Positions 21,166-33,386 of a DNA stretch of 64,000 nucleotides are shown one piece after another. The stretch comes from Cryptomeria japonica. Taxonomy: Eukaryota > Streptophyta > Pinopsida > Cupressales > Cupressaceae. The first letter of the stretch is position 1. Each line of letters opens with the position of its first letter. The stretch covers positions 462,606,072-462,670,071 of the forward strand of contig NC_081406.1 in assembly GCF_030272615.1 (NCBI RefSeq), given 5' to 3'. The notes under the pieces are model-generated. The model made no database searches. It saw nothing but the letters and a program-made list of their open reading frames with translations, and was not told where the DNA came from. Made by a program: the position numbers and the translations under genes.

Positions 21166-22947
21166 TTAAACATGCATGTTTCTTACTTTAGTGGCATCTA
21201 GAAGGTCAAAAAAAATATCTTACTGTCATGTCATGTTAGAGCATTTTGAGTTGCAGTAGTACATTTAATTGATTCTAGGATTAGTTGAGATATGTATATA
21301 TTATCATCTATGTGCATCTACTCATGTTGAAGAAAGTGTTCGAGAAGTTTAATTTGGAGTGATTGAAGTATGTTACCTAGATAGTGAGCCTAGTCTGGTA
21401 ACTTGTATTTTATATTTTCTCATGCTTACGAGTTATCTCACATGGTTTAAATGGAGAGTATGTCTTTGCATGTTTCATCATTGTGTAGATTTTCTATTGT
21501 TGTCATGAAATGAAACATAATTCTTATTTTATCATTTTTTTGTTGTGTTACTAGTTGACCTAGTTCATGTTTTGGAATGATTTTAAAGCAATTTGATTCT
21601 TGTGTTGTCGAAGATTAAGGTTGGATATTTTTGAGACTATAGATATCCTCAACAATATCTGCAAGTTGTCTTCCCTTGTGTGGAATTGTGTATGAGCTTT
21701 TGGGGCCAAACTTATTACACATTAGATGAAGCCAACTTACAATGATATAATGCATGGGTGTTTGCCAAAGATTGTATGTAAACAACCTTTGGGACAAGAT
21801 TAAGCCACCTTGTGAAGTGTGTAGCATGTTTCTTTGTTTTGAGCAACACTTGAGATAATTGGAACTAGCCTACTACATGTTTGGTAAAGAAATTTTTGTG
21901 CATATGACCTAAAAAATATTTAGTATGTATTAGGTCGACTTACAAATGTGTGTATCATCCTGATGTATGTGTGAAGTTCAAATGCAAGTTGAGTAATGAT
22001 GTTGAAGGTACTAAATTCATTTCATTCACATTGTTGAGATTGAAGACCTAGTTTTTGAACTCTTCATCATATTTAGGCATATGAGATTTGTGTCTCTAGT
22101 GGGTTCGTTCTCACAAGTACATTATTGTATTGGCTTCTCCCATAGGTTGGTGCCTATTCAATCACTGCAAGTGATTCATTATTTTGTATGGCTAGATTTG
22201 GGTAGTAGATCCAAACCACTATTCTCACAATAGTTTTTCCAATCTTGGGTTTCCACATTATAGCATCATAAAATTGCATCCTTGCAATTTTGATCACATT
22301 TTAGGCCCCTTACCTTGGTGATCTCATCTCCCACGCTTGATTGGGATCTATCTATGCCTCCAAAATGGAATTGGGCCTTATTTCCACACTTTACAACTTG
22401 TTTAGACCCTATTTCAGGCCCTGAAAATGGGCATGACCATTGAGTGGTGCACCAATCCCCTTAGGATAGGGGCATGGTGCCCTTGTCCTCCCTCTTTGTG
22501 TGTCCCCAAACTGGTTCCATCTGACCCTTGGACATAAATTATCTTTTAGGAATTAAATCCCCCCCTATGTCATCCATTGGTGAAGGGATAATTAAACCTC
22601 CAAGGCAAGTATAAAAGGGGATCTAGTCCTCTCATTTGCATAAGATAAAATTGGGAAAACAAGCGGAAGGTCTCCATTATCATCATCAAGCATTCAAGTG
22701 TTCAAGCATCCATCAAGTCTTCTTCTTCATGTGTCTTCTTCATTCATCCATTGGAGCAACATTACAACATTCATTTGCAAGCATGTGTGTGTTAGGTTTT
22801 TTTTATGTTATATGCCATTTCATGTAACACTTGTGATTACATTCAAGAAGCAAAGAAACCATCATCAACAAATTGTAGATCTACAAGGTATACATTTTCA
22901 TTATTTGCATTTAAGAATTTGCAATTACTTTCTTTCAAGATCAATTT
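21166..22947 (+). repeat. LTR of Ty3-like element J, upstream part
   Basis: A core promoter TATAAAAG at 22610-22617 with a following short-transcript leader suggests an LTR on the + strand. It is broken at 22947 by element H. The rest resumes at 36078-36146 and 53149-53600, where it ends in ACA before a primer site. Its left boundary is not found, so part of 21166-22300 may be other sequence. No gene is seen. Confidence 0.5.
22608..22617 (+). promoter_or_regulatory. TATA box in the LTR of element J
   Basis: agTATAAAAG in an otherwise unremarkable context, about 60 bp upstream of a run of catcatcaagcattcaag-type leader sequence. Confidence 0.5.
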
Positions 22948-23117
22948 TGTTAGACAGTTCAAATAACCGGAATACAATTGAGAGGGGGGAGTAAATCAGT
23001 TGTCATAGATTACCAAAACATTTAGCAATTAAAACTTTAATACCAGAACCCAAAACATTAATACCAGAATGCTTAAGCCAAATACTAGAATATCAATTAA
23101 ACCAATTAATCTTAAAT
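22948..23117 (-). repeat. 3' LTR of copia element H, distal part
   Basis: On the minus strand this is the last 170 bp of H's 3' LTR, ending GAACTGTCTAACA at 22948. It is homologous to 34862-35030 of the 5' LTR. The flanking word aattt (22943-22947) corresponds to aattg at 36073-36077 (one mismatch). The LTR is interrupted at 23117 by F and resumes at 28932. Confidence 0.8.
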
Positions 23118-23824
23118 TGTTGGCAATTGACACTCTATTGGCTGGTTTCACTATGTTGTCATTGATGGCAACATGATTTGTGTTTCGACTTTATATGGTG
23201 TACCAGCAGGCACTTCACAGATTCTACACCAGCTCCGACACGACATAAGATTTCTTTGGTCATCGGCAATGCATACCGACATGGTATAGTAAAGATTATC
23301 GGTATTGGAGGATGACACATCTTAGATATGGCATTGGCAATTTGTTTTAATGTTTATACATTTATATTATCTAGCCGACATGTAATCTGATATTGTATAT
23401 ATCTTTGTAAGCCGACATAAGGCATACACATTGTATAGGGTATATAGGTTAGTTTGATAGATCATTTTGTGTGTGACTTAGAATGGATATGAAAATGTAA
23501 TATGATGTGAAATCATTCAAAGAGATTATGTATTTGAGGAATTTATTGTAAGGGTTATTCCAGTAAAGGGGTTTAGGGTTTCAACTGGAATAGACAGAGC
23601 TTAAATTGAAACTAGATTCTGGCATAGAAGATGCTCTCTTAGCAGTTCAGACTTCTCTAGATTGTTGTCTAGAATTATATGTAGTCAGTAAGGCTCCTAT
23701 TGTGATTGAGCAGTGTGCTCTAGGCTATAAGTCTTCCCACAAGTGCGGGCTCCTCGTATATTATAATATCTCTTCATATGGCCAGTGGATTGATATTGTG
23801 GGTCACAAATCCCACCATGGTTTT

Positions 23825-24285
23825 TGTTGGTGTAAATAATTATTCATCCTGGATATTATTACACCCTACTTAATTTTACTTAGGAAATGCATTTCATAGT
23901 AGTTTGGGTATGAGACACTTGGGTGTTTGTGCCAGATTGGGATAGTGGGTGTAGGATAATTTCCACCTTTTGTGGTCTTATCTTGTTGTTACATTCAACC
24001 TTCAGTGGGTGATACACCTCATGTGGAATATTATATTGTTTCTCCTACCTACCCACACCTATTTCCTACCTACCTTTGTTTCTTATTGAGCCACATGTCA
24101 TGTTTGTGTGCTCACATATCCATATAGCCTTGCCTATATAAGCAGACTCATATTCATTGTATGTAACGCTTGATGATCCAATTGATCAATATTTCCATCT
24201 TGATAGAATACAGTTTATTTCTATCATCTATTTTGTCTCTCTATTGTATTTTTCATTGAGCCCTTGATCTTGGAAAACTCTCACA
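23825..24285 (+). repeat. 5' LTR of element E
   Basis: 461 bp, TG...CA, followed at once by the initiator-Met primer site. A tatataagcagactcat segment at about 24135-24150 is a plausible core promoter. Confidence 0.9.
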
Positions 24286-24298
24286 TGGTATCAGAGCC

Positions 24299-25778
24299 TA
24301 TAGGGCTTCATTGATTAGTCTTTTGGAGACATTGTGGAGGCTTCAATTTTTTGATTTGGGGATCTTCATTTTTTGGGGGCATCATACAATGATTTGGACA
24401 TCACGGTTAAGTCTAGGAGGCCATTTCCATAAATTTTGACTATAAAGTCGACTATATTTGGTGAGAATTTTTTTTTGCCTATTTTGGCTATAGTCGTATG
24501 GATTTTGAAATTAAAAAAAAAAAAAAAAAAATTCTACAAAACGTTTTTTCATTTCTGCAAGAAAATCAGGAAAATTTTTGAAAAAAGGGTGTAAGAGATT
24601 TTTTTTTTAAAAAAAAAAAAATCTTTTGGGTGGTCTGTAGACCCCCCCCTCGTGATCTTCATACCACAGGGTTTTTCTACAGCTTTGTGCCCCCACCATC
24701 TGTACTACCACTGCCATCGTACCGTTCGTGCTCCTCCGACGACCGTATCTCCTCCCGTTCCTAGAAGTCCCCACAGTACTTCAGGCTTCTACTCTAGCCC
24801 CAATGACTAGCGGCTCCCCTATCGCTGACCTCACCTTCCCCATTGGCCCTTTGTTCCAGTGCCACTGCTCCGACCCACCCCCGACACCACTTGCCGACAG
24901 ACAACAACCATCGTCTGTCGGCCCCTCGACCCTGCCACCGATAGACCTTCTGCCTTCCCTCTGATGGCCGCCACCTTAGTAGTCAAGCCCCTTTTCCACG
25001 TGGACCTGACACACACCCTGCCACGTAAGCGTACAGTCAACCCAGTCAATAGATTTGCCACATCATCATGTATGACCCATTCAACGCTCGCCACGACATA
25101 TTTTTCGTAGAGTACATGCATCAACATAGCCATGGAGGCGAAGTTTTTTGACAGTAAGACGGGTGTCAAATTTAAGCCCGTCATTTGCTGACATTAGCAT
25201 TATTTTGAAATTTTTTAACCCCCTCTCATTGAGCTTTTCAGTTTTGAAGTTCAACTTTGGAAGGCCATATCTTGCTCATTTTTGCTCCTTTTTTGGTGCT
25301 TTTTTTTTTGAAATGGGCTATAATTTTGTGCTCATCGTAGTGGTGGAGGAATTTTCTAATTTTGATGGATGGATTTTTTAGAAATTGTAGAACTTCATGA
25401 CTATACCTGTCTAATCCCTAATTTTGCAACTTTAGAGGCTTCGTTTGGGGTCATACAACCTCCTTTTCAGGTGCCATTTTTTTTAAAGGTGCATAATTTT
25501 TTGTCTACTTTCATAATCTGTCATTTGTTTGTAGTTATTTTGAGTAGAAATTGTACTTTCAGTATTTGGTCATTTTTGGCCTATTTGGTACTTGTATTTT
25601 GCTTGGATCTCAGTTTAGATCACTAGCAGTACTTGTTGAGGTCTCTTAGATCTCATTTTGAGAAGTTGTAAATTGAAATCAGAAGTCCACTTTTCCTTGT
25701 TTTGCACATGGCCCATTATATACACACTAAGTATAAAGTGCCAAATCACCATTTTTTTTTGGGGGGGGGGTTTCTTGA
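24299..25778 (+). other. Untranslated leader of element E
   Basis: 1.48 kb between the primer site and gag. It holds homopolymer A and T runs (24510-24620) and an unusually G+C-rich block at about 24640-25100 (cca/cgt words, for example ccacgtggacctgacacac) unlike its surroundings. Short open frames in that block resemble no family. The G+C-rich block could be captured host sequence, but I cannot show it. Confidence 0.6.
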
Positions 25779-27205
25779 TTGAGTGAATTTGGGGGGGTTT
25801 CTTGTGTGATTGTGCCTCTCTTTATCTTGTGTTTTTTTCATTTTGGTGCTACGGGTTCTCCTAAATTTCCACTTTTAACTCCTCATAATTATGCATCATG
25901 GAAGATTAAGGCATGGAGTAAACTAATGGAAAAAGGACTCATTCATTATGTAAATGGAACTATTACAACACCACCTAATCCTAATGCTCAAATTGAATGG
26001 CTTACTAAGAATTATATGACACTTGGAACTCCTAGAAAGTATGTATCAGATGACCTCATTTTTCACATTGATAAGTGTACCACAATTAAAGATGCTTGGG
26101 ATATTTTTCAGAAATTATATGGTCAAGTTGATGAGATTAAGGGCTACAAGATTGATAGTGAACTCACAACTTTGGATCCCAAGGATTTTGATACAATCCA
26201 AGATTATGTCACAAAAGCAAATGAGCTAAGAGCAAAGCAAAGGATTGTGGAATTGACAAAAAGGATGCTCAATTGGTTTATAACTTGTTGGACAAGCTTC
26301 CTTTAGAGTATGCAGCCTTTATATCTAGCTTTCACACCCATAGGTTAGCTCAAGGTTCCTCATACACTTCTCCCTCATTTGATTCATTCACAGAGATGTT
26401 GATACTTGAGAAATCTAAGTTGACTAAGATGGGGATTCTCAAATCTTCAAAGTCACAAGCTTTGCTGGCTAACAAAGGGAATCAAAGCAATCAAGGAAAA
26501 GGCAAGAATCAAAAGCAACCTAAGTCAAAACCACATCAAGATGGAGCACATTCTTCCTTTCCATAATAAGGTGATTCACCATTCTCACCTAAGAGGAAAT
26601 CATATAAGGACAATCTTTTTTGTGGATATTGCAAGAAGTCAGGACATGATGAACATCATTGTTATAAGAAGGATATTGACGAGTTGAAGAATCTTCTTGA
26701 GAAGAACAAAATCAACCTACCTTCTAGAATGTCTATGTCGGCTTCTTCTTCCAAGGATAAGGATAAAGGTAAGGATCACTCTTTTGGGACAGATAAAGGA
26801 AAGGGACAAGCTCTTTGTGCTACTACAGGTCATGATTTAGGGAGATTGTTTCTAGATTTAGGTTCTTCTCATCATATGGCATCTTCACATTCTATGTTTT
26901 CTACATTTGAGCCTTGCCACATGCTGCAGATTTTTATAGGCAATCATACATACATGGATGTGATTGGGAAAGAATCCATTACCATTGGGTATAACTCCTT
27001 CTATGATGTGTTGTGTGTACCCCACTTGACAAACGATCTTATTTCAATCTATCAAATCACACATGGGGCAACTAGGAAAACTATGGAGTTCACACTTGAT
27101 TCAGTTATCATTAGAGACTTGGAGAGTGGAGCCATCATTGCGACTGGGGTGATTGATCATGCATCTCGGTTGTACTCATTTTCACATTTTGGTCCTATTG
27201 ATTAG
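25779..27205 (+). pseudogene. Copia gag and protease of element E
   Basis: Gag starts around FGATGSPKFPLLTPHNYASW and includes the copia-type DDLIFHIDKCTTIKDAWDIF block. A one-base shift near 26240 moves the frame, after which it stays open except for TAA TAA at about 26565-26570 and TAG at 27203-27205. A CCHC knuckle (CGYCKKSGHDEHHC) lies at about 26618-26660. The protease-like segment follows at about 26850: LDLGSSHHMAS where copia proteases have DSG(A/C)SHHM, so the Ser/Thr of the active-site triplet is replaced by Leu. Then comes the conserved NDLISIYQI-like block. The protein would package and process, but is dead as it stands. Confidence 0.85.
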
Positions 27206-28042
27206 GTTGATTCTTCCTATGTTGATGATTTATATTTTGAGGAGAACATTGGGCACTTGAACTTGGGGATTCTCACATGTGACCCCGTTCTTGAGCCTTT
27301 CCTTTCATCTCCTTCTATTGATATCACACCACCTATTGCACCTGATGATGCTGCTAGTGCGACAATTTTCCCTTCTTGTGATTCAGTGCAACAATATATT
27401 CCATGTCTTCCAGCTTCAATTGATTGGGATGCCTACTTGACAGACATTGAAGGTTTGTTTGTAGAGTCCTACATTTTAGATTTGGGAGACATCATTGATG
27501 ACATTCATCTTCTCTTTGATGAAGATGATCCTTCTTCGATTGTTGTGAGGGATCACTTTGACCCTCTTGTGCATTCTCTACATGATCAATCTTTAGAGAT
27601 TGACATGATTGTGGATACTTTTGTCCAGTAGTTTCAGGAGACATATGATTCTTTGGATATTGTTCTACATTCTTCTCCACTAGATCTTGGAGTGCCTTTT
27701 TCAAAAGTGTGGTGCAGTTTACCACCTTTGGAGGGGGTAACTTTCAACATCGACATGGGGAAACTTGAGCAATTTTTAGATATTCCTTTCAACATGAGTA
27801 TTTTTCATACATCTTCCTTTCATGATTGGGGAGACTTCATGGATACACATTTGGTTTTGTTTCTTCCTAAGGGGAGGAATGTGGTTCAATGTTCGTGGAA
27901 CATTTTCTTCATTAATCATCAAGCTTCTATCATTGGTGCAGATTCCACATTGAAGGGGGGATTCCCAATCTCTCTTCTTCTTCTCTCATATGGGGGGGAC
28001 TTTTTCCTCACATGGGGTTTTGTCCTTCACATACTTCTATGA
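27206..28042 (+). pseudogene. Unrecognised C-terminal reading frame of element E, in place of pol
   Basis: The gag-protease frame continues here for about 279 codons with only one TAG (27629-27631). It begins with a remnant that could be the pre-integrase region (ENIGHLNLG). Then come an acidic, Asp/Ser-rich stretch (ILDLGDIIDDIHLLFDEDD) and a hydrophobic end (SLLLLSYGGDFFLTWGF). No D-D-E integrase, RT or RNase H motif is present. Keeping phase with gag over this length suggests it was once translated as a fusion or readthrough. Function unknown. Confidence 0.55.
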
Positions 28043-28265
28043 GAGTTCTTTGTATGTAGTTTTCATCTCTCTTTTGGGGGAGGGTTTTTTTCCCATTGGG
28101 TTTTCTCTCTTTCCTCACTTTGTGAGAGATTTCATTGCATTGGTTTGCATGCATTTGCATTTGTACATGGGTACCTAACATGGCCTAGTAGTCAGGAGCC
28201 ATCTTGTATTTCTTAGTTTCATTGTAGACTTAAGTGCATTCCCCTAAGTTGCACTTAAGGGGGGC
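28043..28265 (+). other. 3' untranslated part and polypurine tract of element E
   Basis: Non-coding, ending in cttaaggggggc at 28254-28265 directly before the 3' LTR. Confidence 0.75.
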
Positions 28266-28726
28266 TGTTGGTGTAAATAATTATTTATCTTGGATATTAT
28301 TACACCTTACTTAAGTTTAGTTAGGAAATTTATTTCATAGTAGTTTGGGTATGAGACACTTGGGTGTTTGTGCCACATTGGGATAGTGTGTGTAGGAGAA
28401 TTTCCACCTTTTTTGGTCTTATCTTGTTGTTACATTCCACCTTTGGTTGGTGATCCACCTCATGTGGAATATTATATTGTTTCTCCTACCTACCCACATC
28501 TATTTCCTACCTATCCTTGTTTTTTATTCAGCCACATGTCATGTTTGTGTGCTCACATATCCATACAGCCTTGCCTATATAAGCAGGCTCATATTCATTG
28601 TATGTAATGCTTGATGATCTAGTTGATCAATATTTTCATCTTGATAGAATACAGTTTATTTCTATCATCTATTTTGTCTCTTTATTGTATTTTTCATTGA
28701 GCCCTTGATCTTGGAAAAATCTCACA
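28266..28726 (+). repeat. 3' LTR of element E
   Basis: 461 bp, homologous to 23825-24285, ends CTCACA, followed by the duplication GTTTT. Confidence 0.9.
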
Positions 28727-28931
28727 GTTTTTCTTCTTTGAGGTTTTCCATGTATAAATCTATGTGTTATGATTCTCATTTATGTGTTTGGCTTATTGGT
28801 TTCTTTACTTCTTTCAATTTTGTTTATACTGGTATACCGATTGGTGTATGAATGTTTTGTTAAGGTTAAAATCTACTATTCTGGTATAACATTGATTCAC
28901 CCCCCCCTCTCAGTGTTATTGGTTTCCAACA

Positions 28932-30193
28932 TAAACAATAATCAGAGAATAAATACCATCCACATGACACCTAGATCTATACATGGAAAACCCAGTAAAG
29001 GGAAAAACCATGGTGGGAAGCCTACCCACAATCAAATTATACTTCTATAGTAAGTATGTGAATTACAATTTAGGGGCCTGCACTTGCAGAGCATTTGTAG
29101 GAATGCCAACAACCTAGAGTGCACTGCTCATCATAAAAGGAGTCTCACTGACTACATAGAAATCCAAACTACAATCTAGAATAATGAATAATCTACCATG
29201 ATAGCATCTCCTATGCCTGAGTACAGTTACAGTTAAGCTCAATACTAGAGGACTAAATCCTCTTACATAAACATAAGTTGATCTCCAATGATTCACCAAA
29301 TCCTCTACCTAAATGATATTATCTTACTCAGACATATAATCTCCTAATCCCATTCTCATATGTGATCTACAATGAGACCTTACATCATATATATACAAAC
29401 CCTCGACCATAAACAATCAGGTTGAATACTAGACAATAAACAAATTACATAATTACAAAACATGTCACCCTTAGACCAAACAAATAATATCCAACACATA
29501 AGACATCCCGATAGATAATCTCCTAATCCCATTCCCATATGTGATCTACAATGAGATCTTACATCATATATATACAAACCCTTGACCATAAACACTTAGG
29601 TCGGCCACCAAACAATAAACCAATTACATAATTACAAAAGATGTTGGCCTTAGACCAAACAAATAATATCCAACACATAAGACATCCCGAAAACACATCA
29701 AGAGGTCCAATACACACGGTACATTGCCGATCCATAACCTAGATCATCCGGGACCCAATATAGGTCCACACGCTAAAGAAATGATCTCCATCCACCAAGT
29801 CTCAAACATGATCACCATTAGCATCTTGAATCTATACTAGAAGCTCCACCAACACCACTTATGAATATCATAAAATATCTTCATTAAAAGCTCTATCAGT
29901 GAAACCATCATCAAAACAACAAATCAAGCTTCCAAGCAAACAAGATAGCATCCGATCACCAGACCAAAACTAACTAACTAAAATATGAACATGAGTATCA
30001 TGAATAAGACAATTCCATAACCGAACCATACTGAAGCATACAGAATCATGTCGGATCCAAACTAACCAGAAACTACTCAACCTACCAAGACCAAAAGGGT
30101 GTCGGTAAAGCATCCAAAACCAAAACAGCTAGTGTTGACATCAATGACAAAACATCAATGCAACACATAATCCATTCCTCCAAATTTCCAACA
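28932..30193 (-). repeat. 3' LTR of copia element H, proximal part
   Basis: Continues H's 3' LTR after the F/E insertion. On the minus strand it starts TGTTGGAAATTTGG at 30193, directly after a polypurine tract (GCAAAGGGTGAGAT, complement of 30194-30207). A tandem duplication of about 177 bp (units starting near 29338 and 29515, both with atctcctaatcccatt) makes this LTR roughly 215 bp longer than its 5' partner. Confidence 0.85.
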
Positions 30194-30609
30194 ATCTCAC
30201 CCTTTGCAATTGATGGAAACAATAGATGTGAAAAACATCTAAGTACCAAGAAATGCCAAACAAGTTCCCCCCAGTGGAAGATAGCCAACAATCTCCCACA
30301 TAAAGATATAGCAATGAAGTTATGAAACAAAGAACAAACTCCTATTGTGAATGATATCTTGTAAATCTCTAAATTACACATATATCTCTCCCCCTAATAT
30401 ATACAACTCCTTAAGTTTTTCTTTTTCACATCAGTATTTCTCTCCCTTTGACATCAATGCCAAAAATCTGACAAAAATATCAAAGCAAAAACATAAACCA
30501 TTGAATCATAAAGATAATTACTCCCCCTAAGCAGCAACATCCCCACATCAGTGCCGAAATGAAAAATATCTTTGATAATGCATACTAGACTGATGCCAAA
30601 AAGCATCGA

Positions 30610-32170
30610 TCAAGTCTCTACCAGAGGGGCATAAACTCCCAATCTATCTTTGAAGTACTCAAATGATTCCTTAGGCAAAGGTTTAGTGAAGATATCTACA
30701 ATCTTCTCTTTAGTGTTTACATAAACCAGTCTAACTTCATTTGCTTCCACCTTTTCCTTTAAAAAGTTATACTCGATAGATATGTGCTTCGTCTTAGAAT
30801 GAAATACCAGATTCTTTGATATATCAATAGTAGCAAAGTTATCATAGTAAATAACTACCAATTCATTACAATCCACCTTTATATGCTTCAACATTTTCTT
30901 CATCCATAGAACCTATGTATAGTTAGTAGCAGTAACAAAATACTTAGCTTCAGCAGTAGATAAAGAAGTACATGACTATTTCTTGCTAAGCCATGAAACC
31001 AACTTCTTTCTAAGAAAGAAAGCTCCACCGGATGTACTTTCCTAGTCATCAACATCTCCAGCCCAATCAACATTGGTATATGCACCTAAAGCAAAGTCAT
31101 CATCCTTAGGGTACCCCAAACCATATTTTGATGTACCTTGTAAGTATCTAAAAATCCTTTTCATCTCACTCTCATGATTTTCTCTAGGATCACTCTGAAA
31201 TCTTGATATAATACAAATAACATTCATTATGTAAGGCCTAGTCTGAGTCAAATAAAGCAGACCTCCAATCATAGATTTGTATCTTGTAGGATTTACTAGT
31301 GTAGAAACATCTTTCCCTGTCAATTTCTCACTTGTAACCATGGGAGTACTTACTAGTTTAGAATCTCCCATACCAAATTTATTCAATAATTCCGTAACAT
31401 ACTTAGTTTGATAGATGAAAATACCTTTGTCAATCTGAGTAAGTTGCAAACCTAAGAAAAATTTCATTTCTCCAATCATAGACATCTCAAATTCATTCTT
31501 CATATTGTTAGCAAATTCCTTACACAACTTATCTTCACCTCCAAAATAATCTCATCAACAAATAGTTCAATAATCAGTATATCATCATTAGTGATATTAT
31601 AATATAAATTACAGTCAGCATTACCTTTAGTAAAATCAAGCTTCAAAAGATATTTATCCAATCTTGCCAAGCTCTAAGTGCCTATTTTAATCTATATAAA
31701 GCCTTTTTTAACCTGCAAACCATTTTTGTATCATCTGATAGTGAAAAACCATTAGGTTTCTTAAAATAAACTTCCTCATCAAGATCCTCATTAAAAAACT
31801 GCACACTTAACATCCATCTAATAAACCTTGTTTTTCTTATGGGAAACATAGGCAAGAAATAATCTTACAACTTCAATCCTAGCTAGAGGTGAAAACTTCT
31901 CACCATAATCAATTCCTTCCTTCTAATAATATCCTTTACAAACCAATCTAGTCTTACTCCTTACAACTTGACCATCCTCATTCAATTTATTTCTAGAACC
32001 CATTTAGTTCCAATAACATTCTTATTTTTAGGCTGAGGAACTAAAGTCCATGTGTTATTCTTCTAAATCTGATCTAATTCTTCTTTCATAGCTTTTGACC
32101 AATATTCATCTTTACATGCCTTAATTACTGATACAGGTTCAGCTTGAGAAATTAAACATACCTCATTAGT
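30610..32170 (-). pseudogene. Reverse transcriptase and RNase H of element H
   Basis: The RT start lies at the end of the frame reading SKAMKEELDQI (about 32070), then TWTLVPQPKNKNVIGTKW in a new frame. The catalytic block reads FVDE at about 31551-31562, where copia elements have FVDD. 31527-31042 carries FEMSMIGEMKFFLGLQLTQ, VSTPMVTSEKL and YKSMIGGLLYLTQTRP. RNase H is spread over 31085-30610 (ending in NTKEKIVDIFTKPLPKESFE). At least three frameshifts. The enzyme would copy element RNA to DNA; this copy is inactive. Confidence 0.9.
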
Positions 32171-33310
32171 TGCCAGTATTCTTCTTGTCATTACTCCATG
32201 GTTTTTATCCCCAATAATATGATCGTTTGAATGATTCAATCTCACATACCTATGAGTATTCTGACTCTCTGTTCCTCTTCCCGGTTCTTGAGTTACTGCA
32301 GAATTTTCTGATACTGTCGGAGTAACTGGTTCAACACTCTGCTCTGGTAAAGATGTTACTAATTTAGATATAATCATTTCCACTGTCGGTTCCTTCTCAT
32401 AAACTCTGATTTGACCGCTATTCATCTCATCCACCTTGACATTAGCACTCTCCATAATTCTCTTAAATCTTTTTTTATAACATCTATATGCCTTTCTTTC
32501 ATTAGAATAACCAAGAAATATGCCTTCATCACATCTAGGATTAAATTTGCCTATGATATCATCTCTCCTAATATAACATTTACTACCAAATATTGTGAAA
32601 TACTTAACTGTAGGTGTATTGCCAAACCATAATTCATAAGGTGTCTTACTGGTTTCTCCTTTGATATGTACTTTGTTGAATGTATAAATCATTGTGCTCA
32701 CAACTTCTCTCCATTAGATATGAGGTAGACTAGCTTCCATCATCATTGTCCTAGTTGCATCCAAGATAGTTTTGTTCTTGCTTTCCACAACTCCATTTTG
32801 TTGAGGTGTCCGGGGAGCAGAAAATTGTCTCCTTATGCCATGCTTCTCACTAAAGTTATTAAACTCACTAGATGTGAATTCTCCACCATGATCTAACCTC
32901 AAACATTTAATCTTCAATCCTATCTCAGTTTCCACTTTAGCCTTAAAGATTTTAAACTTTTTAAATGCCTTAGATTTCTCCCTTATAAAAGCAACCCATA
33001 TCATTCTATAATAATCATCAATGATTAGTATGAAATATCTATCACCTTGAAAAATTTTAACTCTAGCAAAGCCACACAAATCAGTATGAATAAGATCAAG
33101 AACATCATTAGATTTATCTTGTATACTCCTAAAAGAGGTTCTGACCTGTTTATTCTATACATACCAGATTATAGGGTTTCACAATCTTAGGTATATCTCT
33201 AACTGCCTTAGTAGAACTGATCTTCACAATGCAATAAAAATTGACATGACGTAGCCTCTTATGCCATAGCCAACTTTCATCAATCTATGCAATCGAACAT
33301 GTCTTCTCAT
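32063..33310 (-). pseudogene. Integrase and linker of element H
   Basis: The integrase core at 33079-32714 is nearly complete. Its catalytic D (LIIDDY), D (CLRLDHGGEF) and E (NGVVESKN) are all present, and the last two are separated by 35 residues as in the D,D35E family. Downstream, 32701-32063 encodes the usual copia C-terminal part (TPYELWFGNTPTVKYFTIFG, IFLGYSNERKAYRCY) and a variable linker ending GVMTRRILATNEVCLIS before RT. The upstream zinc-binding part (33310-33120) is broken by stops (WLWHKRLRHVN is still readable). Confidence 0.88.
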
Positions 33311-33386
33311 TGGAATTCAAATGAAATATATTACCTTTTGTCTGTGTGCCTATTGCAATCTCCAAACTAGATATGTTAGTCATTTT

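Larger units (their letters stand above)
23825..28726 (+). mobile_element. E: complete non-autonomous copia element (gag-protease only)
   Basis: LTRs of 461 bp each at 23825-24285 and 28266-28726 (TGTTGGTG...CTCACA), about 93-94% alike by eye. A perfect duplication GTTTT lies at 23820-23824 and 28727-28731. The primer site TGGTATCAGAGCC is at 24286-24298 and the polypurine tract cttaaggggggc at 28254-28265. The inside has a 1.5-kb leader, gag, a protease segment and an unknown tail, but no integrase, RT or RNase H. This resembles the TR-GAG class of gag-only LTR elements described in plants. Confidence 0.9.
23118..28931 (+). mobile_element. F: probable solo LTR of a copia element, itself interrupted by E
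   Basis: Starts TGTTGGCAATTG (23118) and ends GGTTTCCAACA (28931). Without E and its duplication it is about 908 bp with no internal coding region, so it looks like a solo LTR on the + strand. It ends with the C-run plus ctctcagt signature seen at the ends of the other copia LTRs here (60307, 57510). The flanking words are TAAAT (23113-23117) and TAAAC (28932-28936), a target duplication with one change, in the 3' LTR of H. Confidence 0.75.

Noticed and set aside
24728-25184. Overlapping frames on both strands in the leader of E
   Set aside because: Due to the G+C-rich block with few stops; no recognisable motif, and the position is untranslated leader.
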